Counted from the first letter of the stretch, positions 8,571 to 16,638 are shown. The stretch is DNA of 64,000 bases from Romboutsia lituseburensis (GCF_024723825.1 NZ_JANQBQ010000001.1:1178001-1242000); one strand, 5' to 3'. Made by a program: numbers and translations. Notes: generated by a model not told the origin, from the sequence alone.

Positions 8571-9977
8571 TTAATCCTCTAGGTTATTTTCTTTGTGCCT
8601 TTCTACTTTAAACATTTCTATTAAAAAATCTTCATTATAACTTATTCCAGCTTTTTGAAGTGCTATTTTAATTTGCTCATCTACACTATTTATACCGCCG
8701 AGATTTGGAAGTAATAATCCTCTTTTATCTAGCGTACTTACTATAACTCCATATTCATAAACATTTAGATCATTTAATGTGCATGGCTCTGGTTCAAAAA
8801 GTACGTCTACTGATATATCTAAATATCCTAATTCATCTTTTGATACTTTTGAAAATCTATGGTCTTGTGTCGCAGCACTCACTGCATTTCTTATTATTTC
8901 TTGTGCTACATTATCTGTTATTGCACCAATAGTTCCTATACATCCTTTTAACTCCCCTTCTTTCTTTAACGAAACAAATACACCACGTCTTTCATTTAAC
9001 ATTTCATGTGGTAAATCATCAGACTCTTTTAAATAGTGTCCTTTGTCATAATAATAGTACAAACTTTTTCTTGCTAACTGAGTATATAAGTCCCCTTTAG
9101 AAAGCTTCTCTATTCTTTTATGTTCCTGATCTGTTTCTAATTCTACTGATAATTTCTTGTCTGACTTTTTTGTGTTAAATTTTACAACACCGTATCCTAC
9201 TCCAAAAGTATCCTCATAACTTAAAATCGTTGCATCTATATCTTTTCCATCCATTGCTCCTGCTAAGATATACATAGATCTTAATCCGCATTCTCCAGCT
9301 TCTTTTATTAGTTCATAATTTATATCAAGTAAGTTTTTCATATTTCCTGATTCTAGTGCACCTAAAAATTCAGTGTCAAATTTCTTTCCATAAGGACTAT
9401 ATGAATACGGACCTTCTTCTTTTAATCTGTGAGATAAATCTCCTGATGCGACTAAAACCGCCTTACTTTTTAATTTTTGTACACTCTCACTTATTATCAT
9501 TCCAAATTTATAAAGCTCAAACTTTGATAGCATACCATATGTTATATGCACTAAATTATACTTTTTATTCTGTATTATATAGTAAAGAGGTATTAAAGCT
9601 CCATGGTCTAACTCTAGCGTGGCTCCATAGTTTACACATGTATATTTATCAAGAGGAGCTATACCTATACCTTTAATAGTTGAATTTTCTATTATTTCAC
9701 TTGTTAATTCTCTGTTTATATCCATTTCTAATTTTATTTCACCCGATTCGAACTTACTTAAGTCCCCCTCTAATTTGTCACTATCAACAATTGCTATTCC
9801 ATCTTTAAATACTAACCCATGTGGTGATATTATTATTATAGTATCTATATCCATGCAACTAATTTCTGTACTTATTTGTTTACAAGAATTTATAGTTTTA
9901 ATTATTTGTTGTTCTTGTCCTTTGCCTATCGCATCTATCATAATAGGTGGATGAGGCATTAAATAAAATTTATCCAT
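8571..9977 (-). CDS. AmmeMemoRadiSam-type fusion: LigB-like dioxygenase domain plus AMMECR1 domain
   Basis: 468 residues in two parts. Residues ~1-270 resemble class III extradiol dioxygenase LigB/Memo proteins, with metal-site segments PHPPIM, ISPHGLV, LDHGALIPL and ASGDLSHRL. Residues ~290-468 form an AMMECR1 domain with GVFVSLKKEGELKGCIGTIG and SAATQDHRFSKV. In many anaerobes these two proteins occur with a radical SAM enzyme (AmrS); here the first two are one chain and no radical SAM gene is adjacent. The role is not established, with proposals in RNA or small-molecule modification. The ribosome site AAAGGTGAG precedes the ATG. Confidence 0.88.
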   Translation of the reverse strand: MDKFYLMPHPPIMIDAIGKGQEQQIIKTINSCKQISTEISCMDIDTIIIISPHGLVFKDGIAIVDSDKLEGDLSKFESGEIKLEMDINRELTSEIIENSTIKGIGIAPLDKYTCVNYGATLELDHGALIPLYYIIQNKKYNLVHITYGMLSKFELYKFGMIISESVQKLKSKAVLVASGDLSHRLKEEGPYSYSPYGKKFDTEFLGALESGNMKNLLDINYELIKEAGECGLRSMYILAGAMDGKDIDATILSYEDTFGVGYGVVKFNTKKSDKKLSVELETDQEHKRIEKLSKGDLYTQLARKSLYYYYDKGHYLKESDDLPHEMLNERRGVFVSLKKEGELKGCIGTIGAITDNVAQEIIRNAVSAATQDHRFSKVSKDELGYLDISVDVLFEPEPCTLNDLNVYEYGVIVSTLDKRGLLLPNLGGINSVDEQIKIALQKAGISYNEDFLIEMFKVERHKENNLED

Positions 9978-10024
9978 AAATACTCACCTTTTACTTTCAT
10001 ATGTATTTTATAACAATAGTCATC

Positions 10025-10084
10025 CTATGTAATTGTATATATTTTATATTTAACTATTTAGCCTTTATTTACTCAATTACATAG
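10025..10084. repeat. Inverted repeat CTATGTAATTG / CAATTACATAG
   Basis: Exact 11-bp arms separated by about 38 bases in the AT-rich gap upstream of the LigB-AMMECR1 gene. It could be an operator or an mRNA structure; nothing more can be said. Confidence 0.4.
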
Positions 10085-10101
10085 AAAATTTATTATTATT
10101 T

Positions 10102-10140
10102 ATTAAAAATAATATAGGATATCTATACATAGATATCCTA
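10102..10140 (-). terminator. Terminator of the small helical-repeat gene
   Basis: On the minus strand TAGGATATCTA and TAGATATCCTA form an 11-bp stem with a 4-base loop, followed by TATTATTTTT. Confidence 0.75.
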
Positions 10141-10154
10141 CATTACTTATTTAT

Positions 10155-10376
10155 TTATTTTTTTATACTATCCTTAACAGCTTTACCTACATTATACCCT
10201 GTATTTAATGTTTCTTTACCCACATTGTATCCAGTTTTGACAGCTTCTTTTCCTACATTCATAGTTCCTTTAACAGCTTCTTTTGCAACATTTCCAACTC
10301 CATTTACTACTTCTTTTCCTACATTCGTTACTGGATCAGTTACTTTTTTTACTGTCTTTTCTACTTTATTTCCCAT
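10155..10376 (-). CDS. 73-residue repetitive amphipathic-helix protein
   Basis: Small, lysine- and valine-rich, cysteine-free protein made almost entirely of degenerate 11-residue units of the form NVGKEAVKxxY. Examples are NVGKEVVNGVG, NVAKEAVKGTM, NVGKEAVKTGY, NVGKETLNTGY and NVGKAVKDSIKK. An 11-residue period is typical of LEA-like and apolipoprotein-like amphipathic helices that lie on membranes or form stress-protective coils. No signal peptide or membrane helix is visible. The ribosome site AAGGAGTG sits upstream of the ATG. Monocistronic with its own terminator. A membrane-surface or desiccation/stress role is inference. Confidence 0.75.
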   Translation of the reverse strand: MGNKVEKTVKKVTDPVTNVGKEVVNGVGNVAKEAVKGTMNVGKEAVKTGYNVGKETLNTGYNVGKAVKDSIKK

Positions 10377-10499
10377 ATATGTTCACTCCTTGATATTTTT
10401 TGTTTATAATTCTACCCTTTGTATTATTTTATGTTTAAATATCCTTTGTTGTTACATTATTATTCTTAATTACACAAAAGTTTACTTTATGTTAAAACA

Positions 10500-10533
10500 A
10501 AAAAAGCATCTAGATTTTTCTAGATGCTTTTTT
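10500..10533 (-). terminator. Terminator of trxA
   Basis: AAAAAGCATCTAGA and TCTAGATGCTTTTT form a near-perfect hairpin with T-runs in both directions. Confidence 0.85.
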
Positions 10534-10541
10534 CCTTATTT

Positions 10542-10868
10542 TTATAAATGAATATTTACTTTTTCCATTAATTTTTCTTTAGGCATAAATCCTACTAAAG
10601 TTTCTACAGGCTTTCCATCTTTAAATATCATTATTGTAGGAACTGTACTAACACTATATTTTCTTGCTAGTTCCATACTTTGGTCTATATCTATTTTTAC
10701 AAAATTAGCTTTTGATTCTACCTCATTTGCAGCTTCTTCAAATACAGGTGCTAACATTTTACAAGGACCACACCATGTTGCAAAAAAATCTACAACTGCA
10801 ATTCCAGATCCATTTTCAATTTTTGAATTAAATTCTTCGTCATTCATAACTCTAACTATATTTTCCAT
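10542..10868 (-). CDS. trxA: Thioredoxin
   Basis: 108 residues, the standard thioredoxin size, with the redox motif WCGPCK near residue 32 and the cis-proline loop VSTVPTIMIF. It reduces protein disulfides in the cytoplasm. The only usable start is the ATG at 10868, because an in-frame TAA precedes it directly. No ribosome site lies at normal distance; an AAGGAG is found 34 bases upstream, with a 6-bp hairpin between it and the ATG (see findings). No thioredoxin reductase is adjacent. Confidence 0.95.
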   Translation of the reverse strand: MENIVRVMNDEEFNSKIENGSGIAVVDFFATWCGPCKMLAPVFEEAANEVESKANFVKIDIDQSMELARKYSVSTVPTIMIFKDGKPVETLVGFMPKEKLMEKVNIHL

Positions 10869-10927
10869 TTAGTTTATTCTACTCAAAATGATTAAGTAGA
10901 TTCTCCTTTCTAATTATTTAATTTTTA

Positions 10928-11095
10928 TTAATGTAAATTATTTTTTATAGATGCGCCTTGTCTCTTATTAGACATTTTTTTATCATTAGTTTGACTTTCT
11001 TGTACTTTTGATTTTTTATTTATAGTTCCTTGAATTTTATTTACAAATTCTTGTATTAATTCATTTTTATTATTTTCGCTTAAATTTTTTTTCAT
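10928..11095 (-). CDS. 55-residue basic hypothetical protein
   Basis: Short frame with ATG at 11093-11095 behind GGGTGG. It encodes a polar protein rich in Lys, Asn and Gln with no membrane helix (begins MKKNLSENNKNELIQEF, ends SIKNNLH). No family is recognised. The coding-like composition, ribosome site and position directly upstream of trxA support a real gene, but it is too short to be certain. It could share a transcript with trxA. Confidence 0.5.
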   Translation of the reverse strand: MKKNLSENNKNELIQEFVNKIQGTINKKSKVQESQTNDKKMSNKRQGASIKNNLH

Positions 11096-11313
11096 CCTAC
11101 CACCCTTTCTGATAAAATTATTTTTTCCTTTACTAAGTATTTTACACGTGTTAATTAATTACTATTTTTAATATTATTTTTGTCTAATTTATTTCTAATT
11201 TAGCTTTTATAAAAATAAAAATTTATTTATTAATAAAAAATTATCATATATTGTATCTTATTGCTTCAATATTTAATACAATATATTATACTAATTTTTT
11301 GGAGGGATTTTTA

Positions 11314-12546
11314 ATGGAGTTTTTGGACAATTTAGTATCTGACAGATTAGGTGGCTCATCCTTTTTTAAAGAAGGTAATGAACTATATAAATTCGAAAAA
11401 ATAAAACAATTAACAAAAGAAACCACTTTAAAAAATCCAAATATAAAACTTATTGATATGGGAGTCGGAGAACCTGATCAGATGGCCGACTTATCTATAG
11501 TTGATATTTTAAACATTGAGGCTAGAAAAAAAGAAAATAGATTTTATGCTGACAATGGAATTGATGAGTTTAGAGAATCTGCTTGTAAATATTTAAAAAA
11601 TATATACAGATTAAATAATTTAACTAAAAATAATATTATGCATGGCATAGGCTCTAAATCAATACTTGCTATGATTCCATTTTGCTTTATAAATACTAAT
11701 GACATATGTTTAATGCCTAAGCCTGCGTATCCTACGCTATCTACCTATACAAAATTTTTAGGTGGAGAAATATATAATCTTCCTTTATGTGAAGATTATA
11801 ATTTCTATCCTGATTTAGATAATATACCTAATGATATTTTAAAAAGAGCAAAATTACTATATCTAAATTATCCTAATAATCCAACAGGACAAGTTGCTAG
11901 TATTGAATTTTACAAAAAAGCTATTGAATTTGCTAAAAAACATAATATTTTTATAATATCCGATGCCGCATATGGTCATTTAACTTATGATGATTACAAA
12001 CCACTAAGTATCTTAAGTATTGATGGAGCAATAGATGTTTGCGTCGAGATACACTCTATGTCTAAATCATTTAATATGACAGGCTGGAGACTAGCATTTA
12101 TAGTAGGTAATGAAAAATTTATTAAACTTTACTCTACAATTAAATCTCATGCTGATTCTGGCCAATTTAGAGCTATTCAATTAGCAGGTGCATATGCACT
12201 TGACAACTATAGTTTGGTTGACCCTAATCGTGAAAGATATTCTAGAAGACTTGATCTACTTACTAAAACTTTAAAGGAAATAGGATTTAAAGCTAGTAAG
12301 CCTAAAGCAGGTTTTTATATTTATGTTCCTATTCCTATAGGAATTAAAAATGGAGCTAAGTTTAAAAATGCAGAAGAAGCTTCATTATATATTTTATCAA
12401 ATTCTCTTATTTCTACAGTACCATGGGATGATTGTGGAGGTTTTTTAAGATTTTCAGTTACCTATGATGCAAATACACCAGAAGATGAGATTAATATTAT
12501 GAATGATATAAAAAAAAGATTTATAAATTTAAATTTAGAATTTTAA
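11314..12546 (+). CDS. Class I/II PLP aminotransferase, LL-diaminopimelate aminotransferase-like
   Basis: 410-residue fold-type I aminotransferase. Visible landmarks are GVGEPD near the N terminus, YLNYPNNPTGQ, SDAAYGHL, and the Schiff-base lysine in SMSKSFNMTGWR. The pattern is that of DapL-like enzymes, which make LL-diaminopimelate for lysine and cell wall synthesis. The relatives include other aminotransferases, so the substrate is uncertain. The ATG at 11314 follows TTGGAGGGA; an upstream in-frame ATG at 11251 has no ribosome site and adds non-homologous sequence. Single-gene transcript with its own terminator. Confidence 0.85.
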   Translation: MEFLDNLVSDRLGGSSFFKEGNELYKFEKIKQLTKETTLKNPNIKLIDMGVGEPDQMADLSIVDILNIEARKKENRFYADNGIDEFRESACKYLKNIYRLNNLTKNNIMHGIGSKSILAMIPFCFINTNDICLMPKPAYPTLSTYTKFLGGEIYNLPLCEDYNFYPDLDNIPNDILKRAKLLYLNYPNNPTGQVASIEFYKKAIEFAKKHNIFIISDAAYGHLTYDDYKPLSILSIDGAIDVCVEIHSMSKSFNMTGWRLAFIVGNEKFIKLYSTIKSHADSGQFRAIQLAGAYALDNYSLVDPNRERYSRRLDLLTKTLKEIGFKASKPKAGFYIYVPIPIGIKNGAKFKNAEEASLYILSNSLISTVPWDDCGGFLRFSVTYDANTPEDEINIMNDIKKRFINLNLEF

Positions 12547-12549
12547 CAT

Positions 12550-12583
12550 AAAAGGTGAGTGTATTTTCACTCACCTTTTATAT
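12550..12583. terminator. Convergent terminator
   Basis: AAAAGGTGAGTG and CACTCACCTTTT form a perfect 12-bp stem with a 6-base loop and T-runs on both strands, serving the aminotransferase and nagE. Confidence 0.88.
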
Positions 12584-12595
12584 TATATATTTATA

Positions 12596-14029
12596 TTAAG
12601 CAGATTTTTTTAGATTATTTTTTATTCCATCTGCCACAAATTCTACAGTTGTTCCAACTATAACCTGAGCTGCTGTTTTACTTAATTTAACTACGCCTTT
12701 TGCTCCTATAGATTTTAGCCCCTTTTCATTTATTTTTTCCGAATCTACTACATCTAGTCTTAAACGAGTTGCACAGTTATCCACTTTAACTATATTTTCT
12801 TCTCCACCTAAGTATTCTATATATTTTAGGTAAAGTTCATCATCAGAAGTTTTTTGATTTTTATTTCCAATAGCTACATCTTCATCATCTTCTCTACCAG
12901 GAGTTGGCAAGTCTAATTTAACTATTAAAGTGTAGAATACTACAAAATATGCAGCCCCTATACCTAATCCTATTAATAATATTAATGCTGGCTTAGTAGC
13001 TAAATTAAAGTTCATAAGATAATCAATTGCGCCTGCTGAGAATGTAAATCCATGCAATATTCCTAAACTGTCTGTTATAAACATTGATGCTGCACTAAGT
13101 ATAGCATGCGCTACTAGTAACACCGGTGATAAGAATATGAATAAAAATTCTATTGGTTCTGTAACTCCAGTTAAAAATGATGTAAGTGCAAGTGATAAAA
13201 ACATACCTGCTACTGCTGTTCTTTTTTCTTTTTTAGCTGCAAAGTACATTGCAAGTGCTAATGCAGGTAATCCAAACATCATTATTGGGAAGAATCCAGC
13301 CATAAAATGTCCAGCTGTAGGGTCTCCGGCAAAGAATCTATTTAAATCTCCAGTTTTACCACCAAATTCGCCTAATTGGAACCAGAAGAATGAATTAAAT
13401 ACATGGTGTAATCCTAGTGGTAATAATAAACGGTTAAAGAATGCAAACAGTGCTGCTCCTATTGCACCCATTCCAGCTATTCCTGCAGATACATTTGATA
13501 ATGCATCTTGAATAGTTGGCCATACCATACCAAGTGGTATAGCTATTATTACTGATATAAGACCTGCCATTATAGGCACTGCTCTTCTTCCTCCAAAAAA
13601 TGCTAAAAACTCTGGCAATTTTACTCCTCTAAACTTATTATAAGATAATCCTCCTATAATACCTGCTAATATACCTCCCAAGAAAGATATATTTAAAGTT
13701 GAGGCTATTTCAGGAGTTAAGTTCATTGTCCAATATTGTCCTGTAACTTTTGTTAATGTTAAATAAGATATGATACCTGCAAGTGCCGATGCACCATTTT
13801 GATCATCTGAAAATCCAACTGCTACCCCTATTGCAAATAGCATTGGTAAATTATCAAATATAGCTGAACCAGCCGCACCAAAGTATGGTAATATATTTGC
13901 TAAAAATGGTAAAAAGTTTAATTTTTCTATTACGTCACCTTGACCTAATCTAAGCATTATACCTGCTATAGGTAAAGCTGCTATAGGTAGTACTAATGAC
14001 TTTCCTATACGTTGTAAAAATTTAAGCAT
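12596..14029 (-). CDS. nagE: N-acetylglucosamine PTS transporter, EIICB components
   Basis: 477 residues. Residues ~1-370 form a glucose-family EIIC membrane domain (FDNLPMLFAIGVAVGFS, GLHHVFNSFFWFQLGEFGG, FLTGVTEPIEFLF, GFTFSAGAIDYLMNF). Residues ~395-477 form EIIB with the phosphorylated cysteine in NCATRLRL. The linker TPGRED and the overall pattern match NagE-type GlcNAc permeases more than glucose permeases. EIIA is absent here and is supplied by the separate gene 340 bases upstream. Upstream lies a GntR/NagR-like operator. Phosphorylates GlcNAc during import, giving GlcNAc-6-phosphate. Confidence 0.9.
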   Translation of the reverse strand: MLKFLQRIGKSLVLPIAALPIAGIMLRLGQGDVIEKLNFLPFLANILPYFGAAGSAIFDNLPMLFAIGVAVGFSDDQNGASALAGIISYLTLTKVTGQYWTMNLTPEIASTLNISFLGGILAGIIGGLSYNKFRGVKLPEFLAFFGGRRAVPIMAGLISVIIAIPLGMVWPTIQDALSNVSAGIAGMGAIGAALFAFFNRLLLPLGLHHVFNSFFWFQLGEFGGKTGDLNRFFAGDPTAGHFMAGFFPIMMFGLPALALAMYFAAKKEKRTAVAGMFLSLALTSFLTGVTEPIEFLFIFLSPVLLVAHAILSAASMFITDSLGILHGFTFSAGAIDYLMNFNLATKPALILLIGLGIGAAYFVVFYTLIVKLDLPTPGREDDEDVAIGNKNQKTSDDELYLKYIEYLGGEENIVKVDNCATRLRLDVVDSEKINEKGLKSIGAKGVVKLSKTAAQVIVGTTVEFVADGIKNNLKKSA

Positions 14030-14138
14030 AATTTGTCTCTCCTTTGTTGTATTTTTATGATATATATTCTTACTTTATTAAGTAAAATAAACTAAAATAT
14101 ACTTTTCATATTATAAATTAATGTTTATATTTTTTATA

Positions 14139-14167
14139 TTGGTATATACCGCATGGTCTATACCAAT
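14139..14167. promoter_or_regulatory. NagR/GntR-type operator upstream of nagE
   Basis: TTGGTATATACC and GGTCTATACCAA form a 12-bp inverted repeat with one mismatch around GCAT. The motif resembles the TGGTATAGACCA-type sites bound by the GntR/HutC-family GlcNAc repressor NagR of Firmicutes. It lies ~110 bases upstream of the nagE start in the gap 14030-14367, which otherwise holds AT-rich sequence, a short GC-richer patch (14228-14260) and a terminator. No nagR gene is in the window. Confidence 0.55.
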
Positions 14168-14331
14168 ACATTACTGGAAATAGTTTTCTTTTGCAAGAGT
14201 TTTTATTTTTATTTTTTTGAGGTAAAAAAGTTGCTTCGCTTCTGTCGCCAACGACTTAAAAAACAGATCTATTTCCCAAGCCTATCAGTTGGTATTATAA
14301 CTTACCTATAAACCAAATAATTTATAACATG

Positions 14332-14366
14332 AAAAAAGCTTTTAGTTTTATACTAAAAGCTTTTTT
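14332..14366 (-). terminator. Terminator of the EIIA gene
   Basis: AAAAAAGCTTTTAG and CTAAAAGCTTTTTT form a perfect 14-bp stem with a 7-base loop. Confidence 0.85.
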
Positions 14367-14367
14367 A

Positions 14368-14856
14368 TTATTTTAATATCTCAATTCTATTTTCTTCTTT
14401 AGCTATAACTTTTCCTGTTATAACTTTAACACTTTGATTTTCTTCTAAGTTAGTGAATATTACCGGACTTATGTCTGACTTCGCATTTTTTTGTATAAAG
14501 TCTACATCCATTTTTATTAATTTATCACCAGCAGATACTTTATCTCCAGCGCTTACAAACACTTCAAAACCTTCACCTTTTAAATTAACAGTATCTACGC
14601 CTAAGTGTATCAATATTTCTAATCCATTATCACCTTTTAAACCGACTGCATGCTTTGTATCAAAAACCATTTCTACAGTACCATCTACTGGAGATACTAT
14701 TATCCCATCAGTTGATTTTATAGCAAATCCATCACCCATTATTTTATTAGAAAACACTTCATCTGGAACTTCTGTTATTTCTAATAACTCTCCATTTGTT
14801 AGTGCTATGATACCCTTTTCTTCTTGCTTCTTCTTGAACATATCAAATATTCCCAT
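14368..14856 (-). CDS. PTS glucose-family EIIA component (Crr-like)
   Basis: 162-residue soluble EIIA of the glucose superfamily. The phosphorylated histidine lies in LIHLGVDTVNL, and GDGFAIKSTDGIIVSPVDG is the usual first strand set. It takes phosphate from HPr and passes it to EIIB domains; the adjacent nagE lacks an EIIA, so it is the likely donor, and it may serve other transporters. The gene has its own terminator and a long gap to nagE, so it is probably transcribed separately. Confidence 0.9.
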   Translation of the reverse strand: MGIFDMFKKKQEEKGIIALTNGELLEITEVPDEVFSNKIMGDGFAIKSTDGIIVSPVDGTVEMVFDTKHAVGLKGDNGLEILIHLGVDTVNLKGEGFEVFVSAGDKVSAGDKLIKMDVDFIQKNAKSDISPVIFTNLEENQSVKVITGKVIAKEENRIEILK

Positions 14857-15048
14857 GTCGATTATTCTCCTATCTACCTACTTAACTGTTTTTATTTTTT
14901 CAAATAAATTATTAGTTGTAGTTTAACACATTTTATAATTTTTTTTAATACATATTTTTATAAAATTTAATTTTATTTTTTAAATTTATTATTTTGCTTA
15001 ATTTAGTGTACTTATTTTTATGTAGTAAAAATTTATGATATAACTTAA

Positions 15049-15082
15049 TAAAGATATAGAGTTTTATCCCTATATCTTTGTT
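15049..15082 (-). terminator. Terminator of the 75-residue protein gene
   Basis: On the minus strand CAAAGATATAG pairs with CTATATCTTT around a ~9-base loop, followed by AT-rich sequence. Confidence 0.6.
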
Positions 15083-15085
15083 AGT

Positions 15086-15313
15086 CTATTTATATTTTTC
15101 TTCTTTTTCCATTTGATGTTTTAAATCTTTTGCAAATTTTTTTTGCTCATATTCTTCTACCATTTCATCTTTTTTCATTTCCATGCTCATCATGACACCT
15201 TTTGCATCATCTTTAATGTCTTCTGCAGTGTCTTTTAATACAAATTCAGCTTTTTTCATTCCTTTTTGTAAATCACCTTTTAAATTTTCCATTTGCTTTT
15301 TCATCATGCTCAT
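15086..15313 (-). CDS. 75-residue helical, methionine- and lysine-rich small protein
   Basis: Entirely charged, helix-favouring protein (MSMMKKQMENLKGDLQKG...). It has heptad-like spacing and no signal or membrane segment. It resembles small YtxH- or apolipoprotein-like coiled-coil proteins only in composition; no family can be named. The ribosome site AAGGAGG lies 7 bases from the ATG, which supports a real gene. Monocistronic. A second small helical protein gene of different repeat type lies at 10155-10376. Confidence 0.65.
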   Translation of the reverse strand: MSMMKKQMENLKGDLQKGMKKAEFVLKDTAEDIKDDAKGVMMSMEMKKDEMVEEYEQKKFAKDLKHQMEKEEKYK

Positions 15314-15451
15314 TTTAGAACCTCCTTAACTAATATATATCTTATATTTTGCAAAATAAGTAAAAATTATTTAACAAAATTTACTATCATCAATTTCATT
15401 TTTTCTTACCATTACATATTATATATTATTAGCTAAAGGGGGGAATTTTTT

Positions 15452-15931
15452 GTGACATCGTATATTATTTATTCACTTTGCATACTACTCGTAATAGTAT
15501 CGTTTTTTAAAGACAAAGAAAAAACTAAACTAGCTATAAAAAATGGCCTCAAGTCCTGGGAAAACATTATGCCTCAATTTCTTTTTATAATAATGATTGT
15601 AGCCTTTTTATTATCTATAACAGACCCTAACTCTATATCAAAACTTATAGGTCCAGATTCCGGTTTTATCGGTATTAGTTTATCATCTATAGTTGGTTCT
15701 GTGACCATGATGCCAACATTCGTTGCATTTTCAACAGGTGATTCATTATTAAAAAACGGAGCAGGGTATGCTCAAGTCGCTGCTTTAATATCTACGCTGA
15801 CTATGGTTGGCATTTTGACTTTTTCTCTAGAAGCAACTTATATTGGTAAAAAAGCTACATTCTATCGTAACTTAGTTGCATTTTTATTTGCTTTTATTGT
15901 AGCATTTTTTGTTGGAGGTGTATTAGGGTGA
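15452..15931 (+). CDS. Permease half-subunit, YraQ/UPF0718-like (first gene)
   Basis: 159 residues with about four membrane helices (near 2-19, 47-66, 80-105, 110-130 and 137-158). The segment GSVTMMPTFVAFSTGDSLLKNGAGYAQVAALI resembles the conserved core of YraQ-type predicted permeases (PF03773 group). GTG start behind AAAGGGGGG. It overlaps the next gene by four bases (GTGA), so the two are coupled and probably form a heterodimer, each corresponding to half of a full-length permease. Substrate unknown. Confidence 0.75.
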   Translation: MTSYIIYSLCILLVIVSFFKDKEKTKLAIKNGLKSWENIMPQFLFIIMIVAFLLSITDPNSISKLIGPDSGFIGISLSSIVGSVTMMPTFVAFSTGDSLLKNGAGYAQVAALISTLTMVGILTFSLEATYIGKKATFYRNLVAFLFAFIVAFFVGGVLG

Positions 15932-16437
15932 TAAATATCAAATTCATATTAAATAGATATAAGTATTTCTTAATAAGTCTATTGATTTGTATAGCTATAT
16001 ATATTTTTGATAACAATTTAGGTTTAGATATTTTTTATAGTACTAAATCAAATATTTTTCAAATGTTATCTATATTACCTCCTGTAATGATTTTATTAGG
16101 CCTTTTAGATGTTTGGGTTCCACGAGAATATTTTATAAAATATATGGGATCTAATTCTGGAATTTTAGGAATCGCACTTGCTTTTTTAATTGCTTTTTTT
16201 GCTGCTGGTCCAATGTATGCTGCTTTTCCATTTACTGCAGTTCTAATAAAAAAAGGTGTTAAATTTTCTAATATAATAATATTTTTAAATGCATGGTGTG
16301 TAACAAAGTTTTCTACTCTTCTTTTTGAAATAGGAGCTCTAGGATACAAATTTACTATTACTAGGCTTTTAATAGATATACCTGGAGTTATAATAATGGG
16401 ATATCTAGTAGATTATTTAGTTAATAAAAAAAAATAA
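15928..16437 (+). CDS. Permease half-subunit, YraQ/UPF0718-like (second gene)
   Basis: 169 residues with about five membrane helices. The segment GIALAFLIAFFAAGPMYAAFPFTAVLIKKG is the counterpart of the core motif in the preceding protein. GTG start inside the stop codon of that gene. The two small proteins together match the size of the ~330-residue one-gene permeases of the same group. The coding region ends just before a hairpin region that carries the candidate small RNA on the other strand. Confidence 0.75.
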   Translation: MINIKFILNRYKYFLISLLICIAIYIFDNNLGLDIFYSTKSNIFQMLSILPPVMILLGLLDVWVPREYFIKYMGSNSGILGIALAFLIAFFAAGPMYAAFPFTAVLIKKGVKFSNIIIFLNAWCVTKFSTLLFEIGALGYKFTITRLLIDIPGVIIMGYLVDYLVNKKK

Positions 16438-16441
16438 AAAA

Positions 16442-16570
16442 TATCCCCCATAGTTTGGAGTATATGGGGGATAAAGCTTTGCAATGACAACTCTATAGGA
16501 GGATGTGAGGGAGGGTTGCCATTGCAAATAGGGTATTATATTATGGTTTTTTTTAAGCTAGTCTTTCTAT
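16442..16570 (-). ncRNA. Candidate small RNA: C-rich-loop hairpin plus intrinsic terminator
   Basis: Read on the minus strand. A long stem TTTGCAATGGCAAC / GTTGTCATTGCAAA (16528-16515 with 16491-16478, 14 pairs including one G-U) encloses a 23-base loop rich in CCTCC and CCTCCT. A second hairpin follows, TATCCCCCATA / TATGGGGGATA (16473-16442), then a T-rich run, which is a textbook intrinsic terminator. The first stem pairs fully only on this strand, supporting minus-strand transcription. Upstream at 16591-16620 are three 11-base response-regulator-type repeats and a plausible -10 (TATTCT). It could instead be only the long 3' UTR of the histidine kinase gene. Confidence 0.45.
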
Positions 16571-16590
16571 ATTTATAGAATACACCTCGT

Positions 16591-16620
16591 ATGTGAATTT
16601 AATGTGAGTTTAATGTGAAT
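16591..16620. promoter_or_regulatory. Triple 11-base direct repeat, OmpR-type operator
   Basis: ATGTGAATTTA, ATGTGAGTTTA and ATGTGAAT follow each other at exactly 11-base spacing, the helical-turn spacing used by OmpR/PhoB-family regulators. It lies between the kinase gene end and the candidate small RNA, 8-10 bases from a possible -10 read on the minus strand. Confidence 0.6.
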
Positions 16621-16638
16621 GATACTTGAAATATTTTA

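Noticed and set aside
10225-10551. 108-residue forward frame over the repeat protein and trxA gap
   Set aside because: Mirror of the reverse-strand repeat gene; low-complexity and without a ribosome site.
16478-16528. The hairpin read on the plus strand with an AGGAGGATG in its loop, as a short gene start
   Set aside because: The ATG is followed at once by TGA; the stem has an A-C mismatch on this strand but pairs fully on the other.
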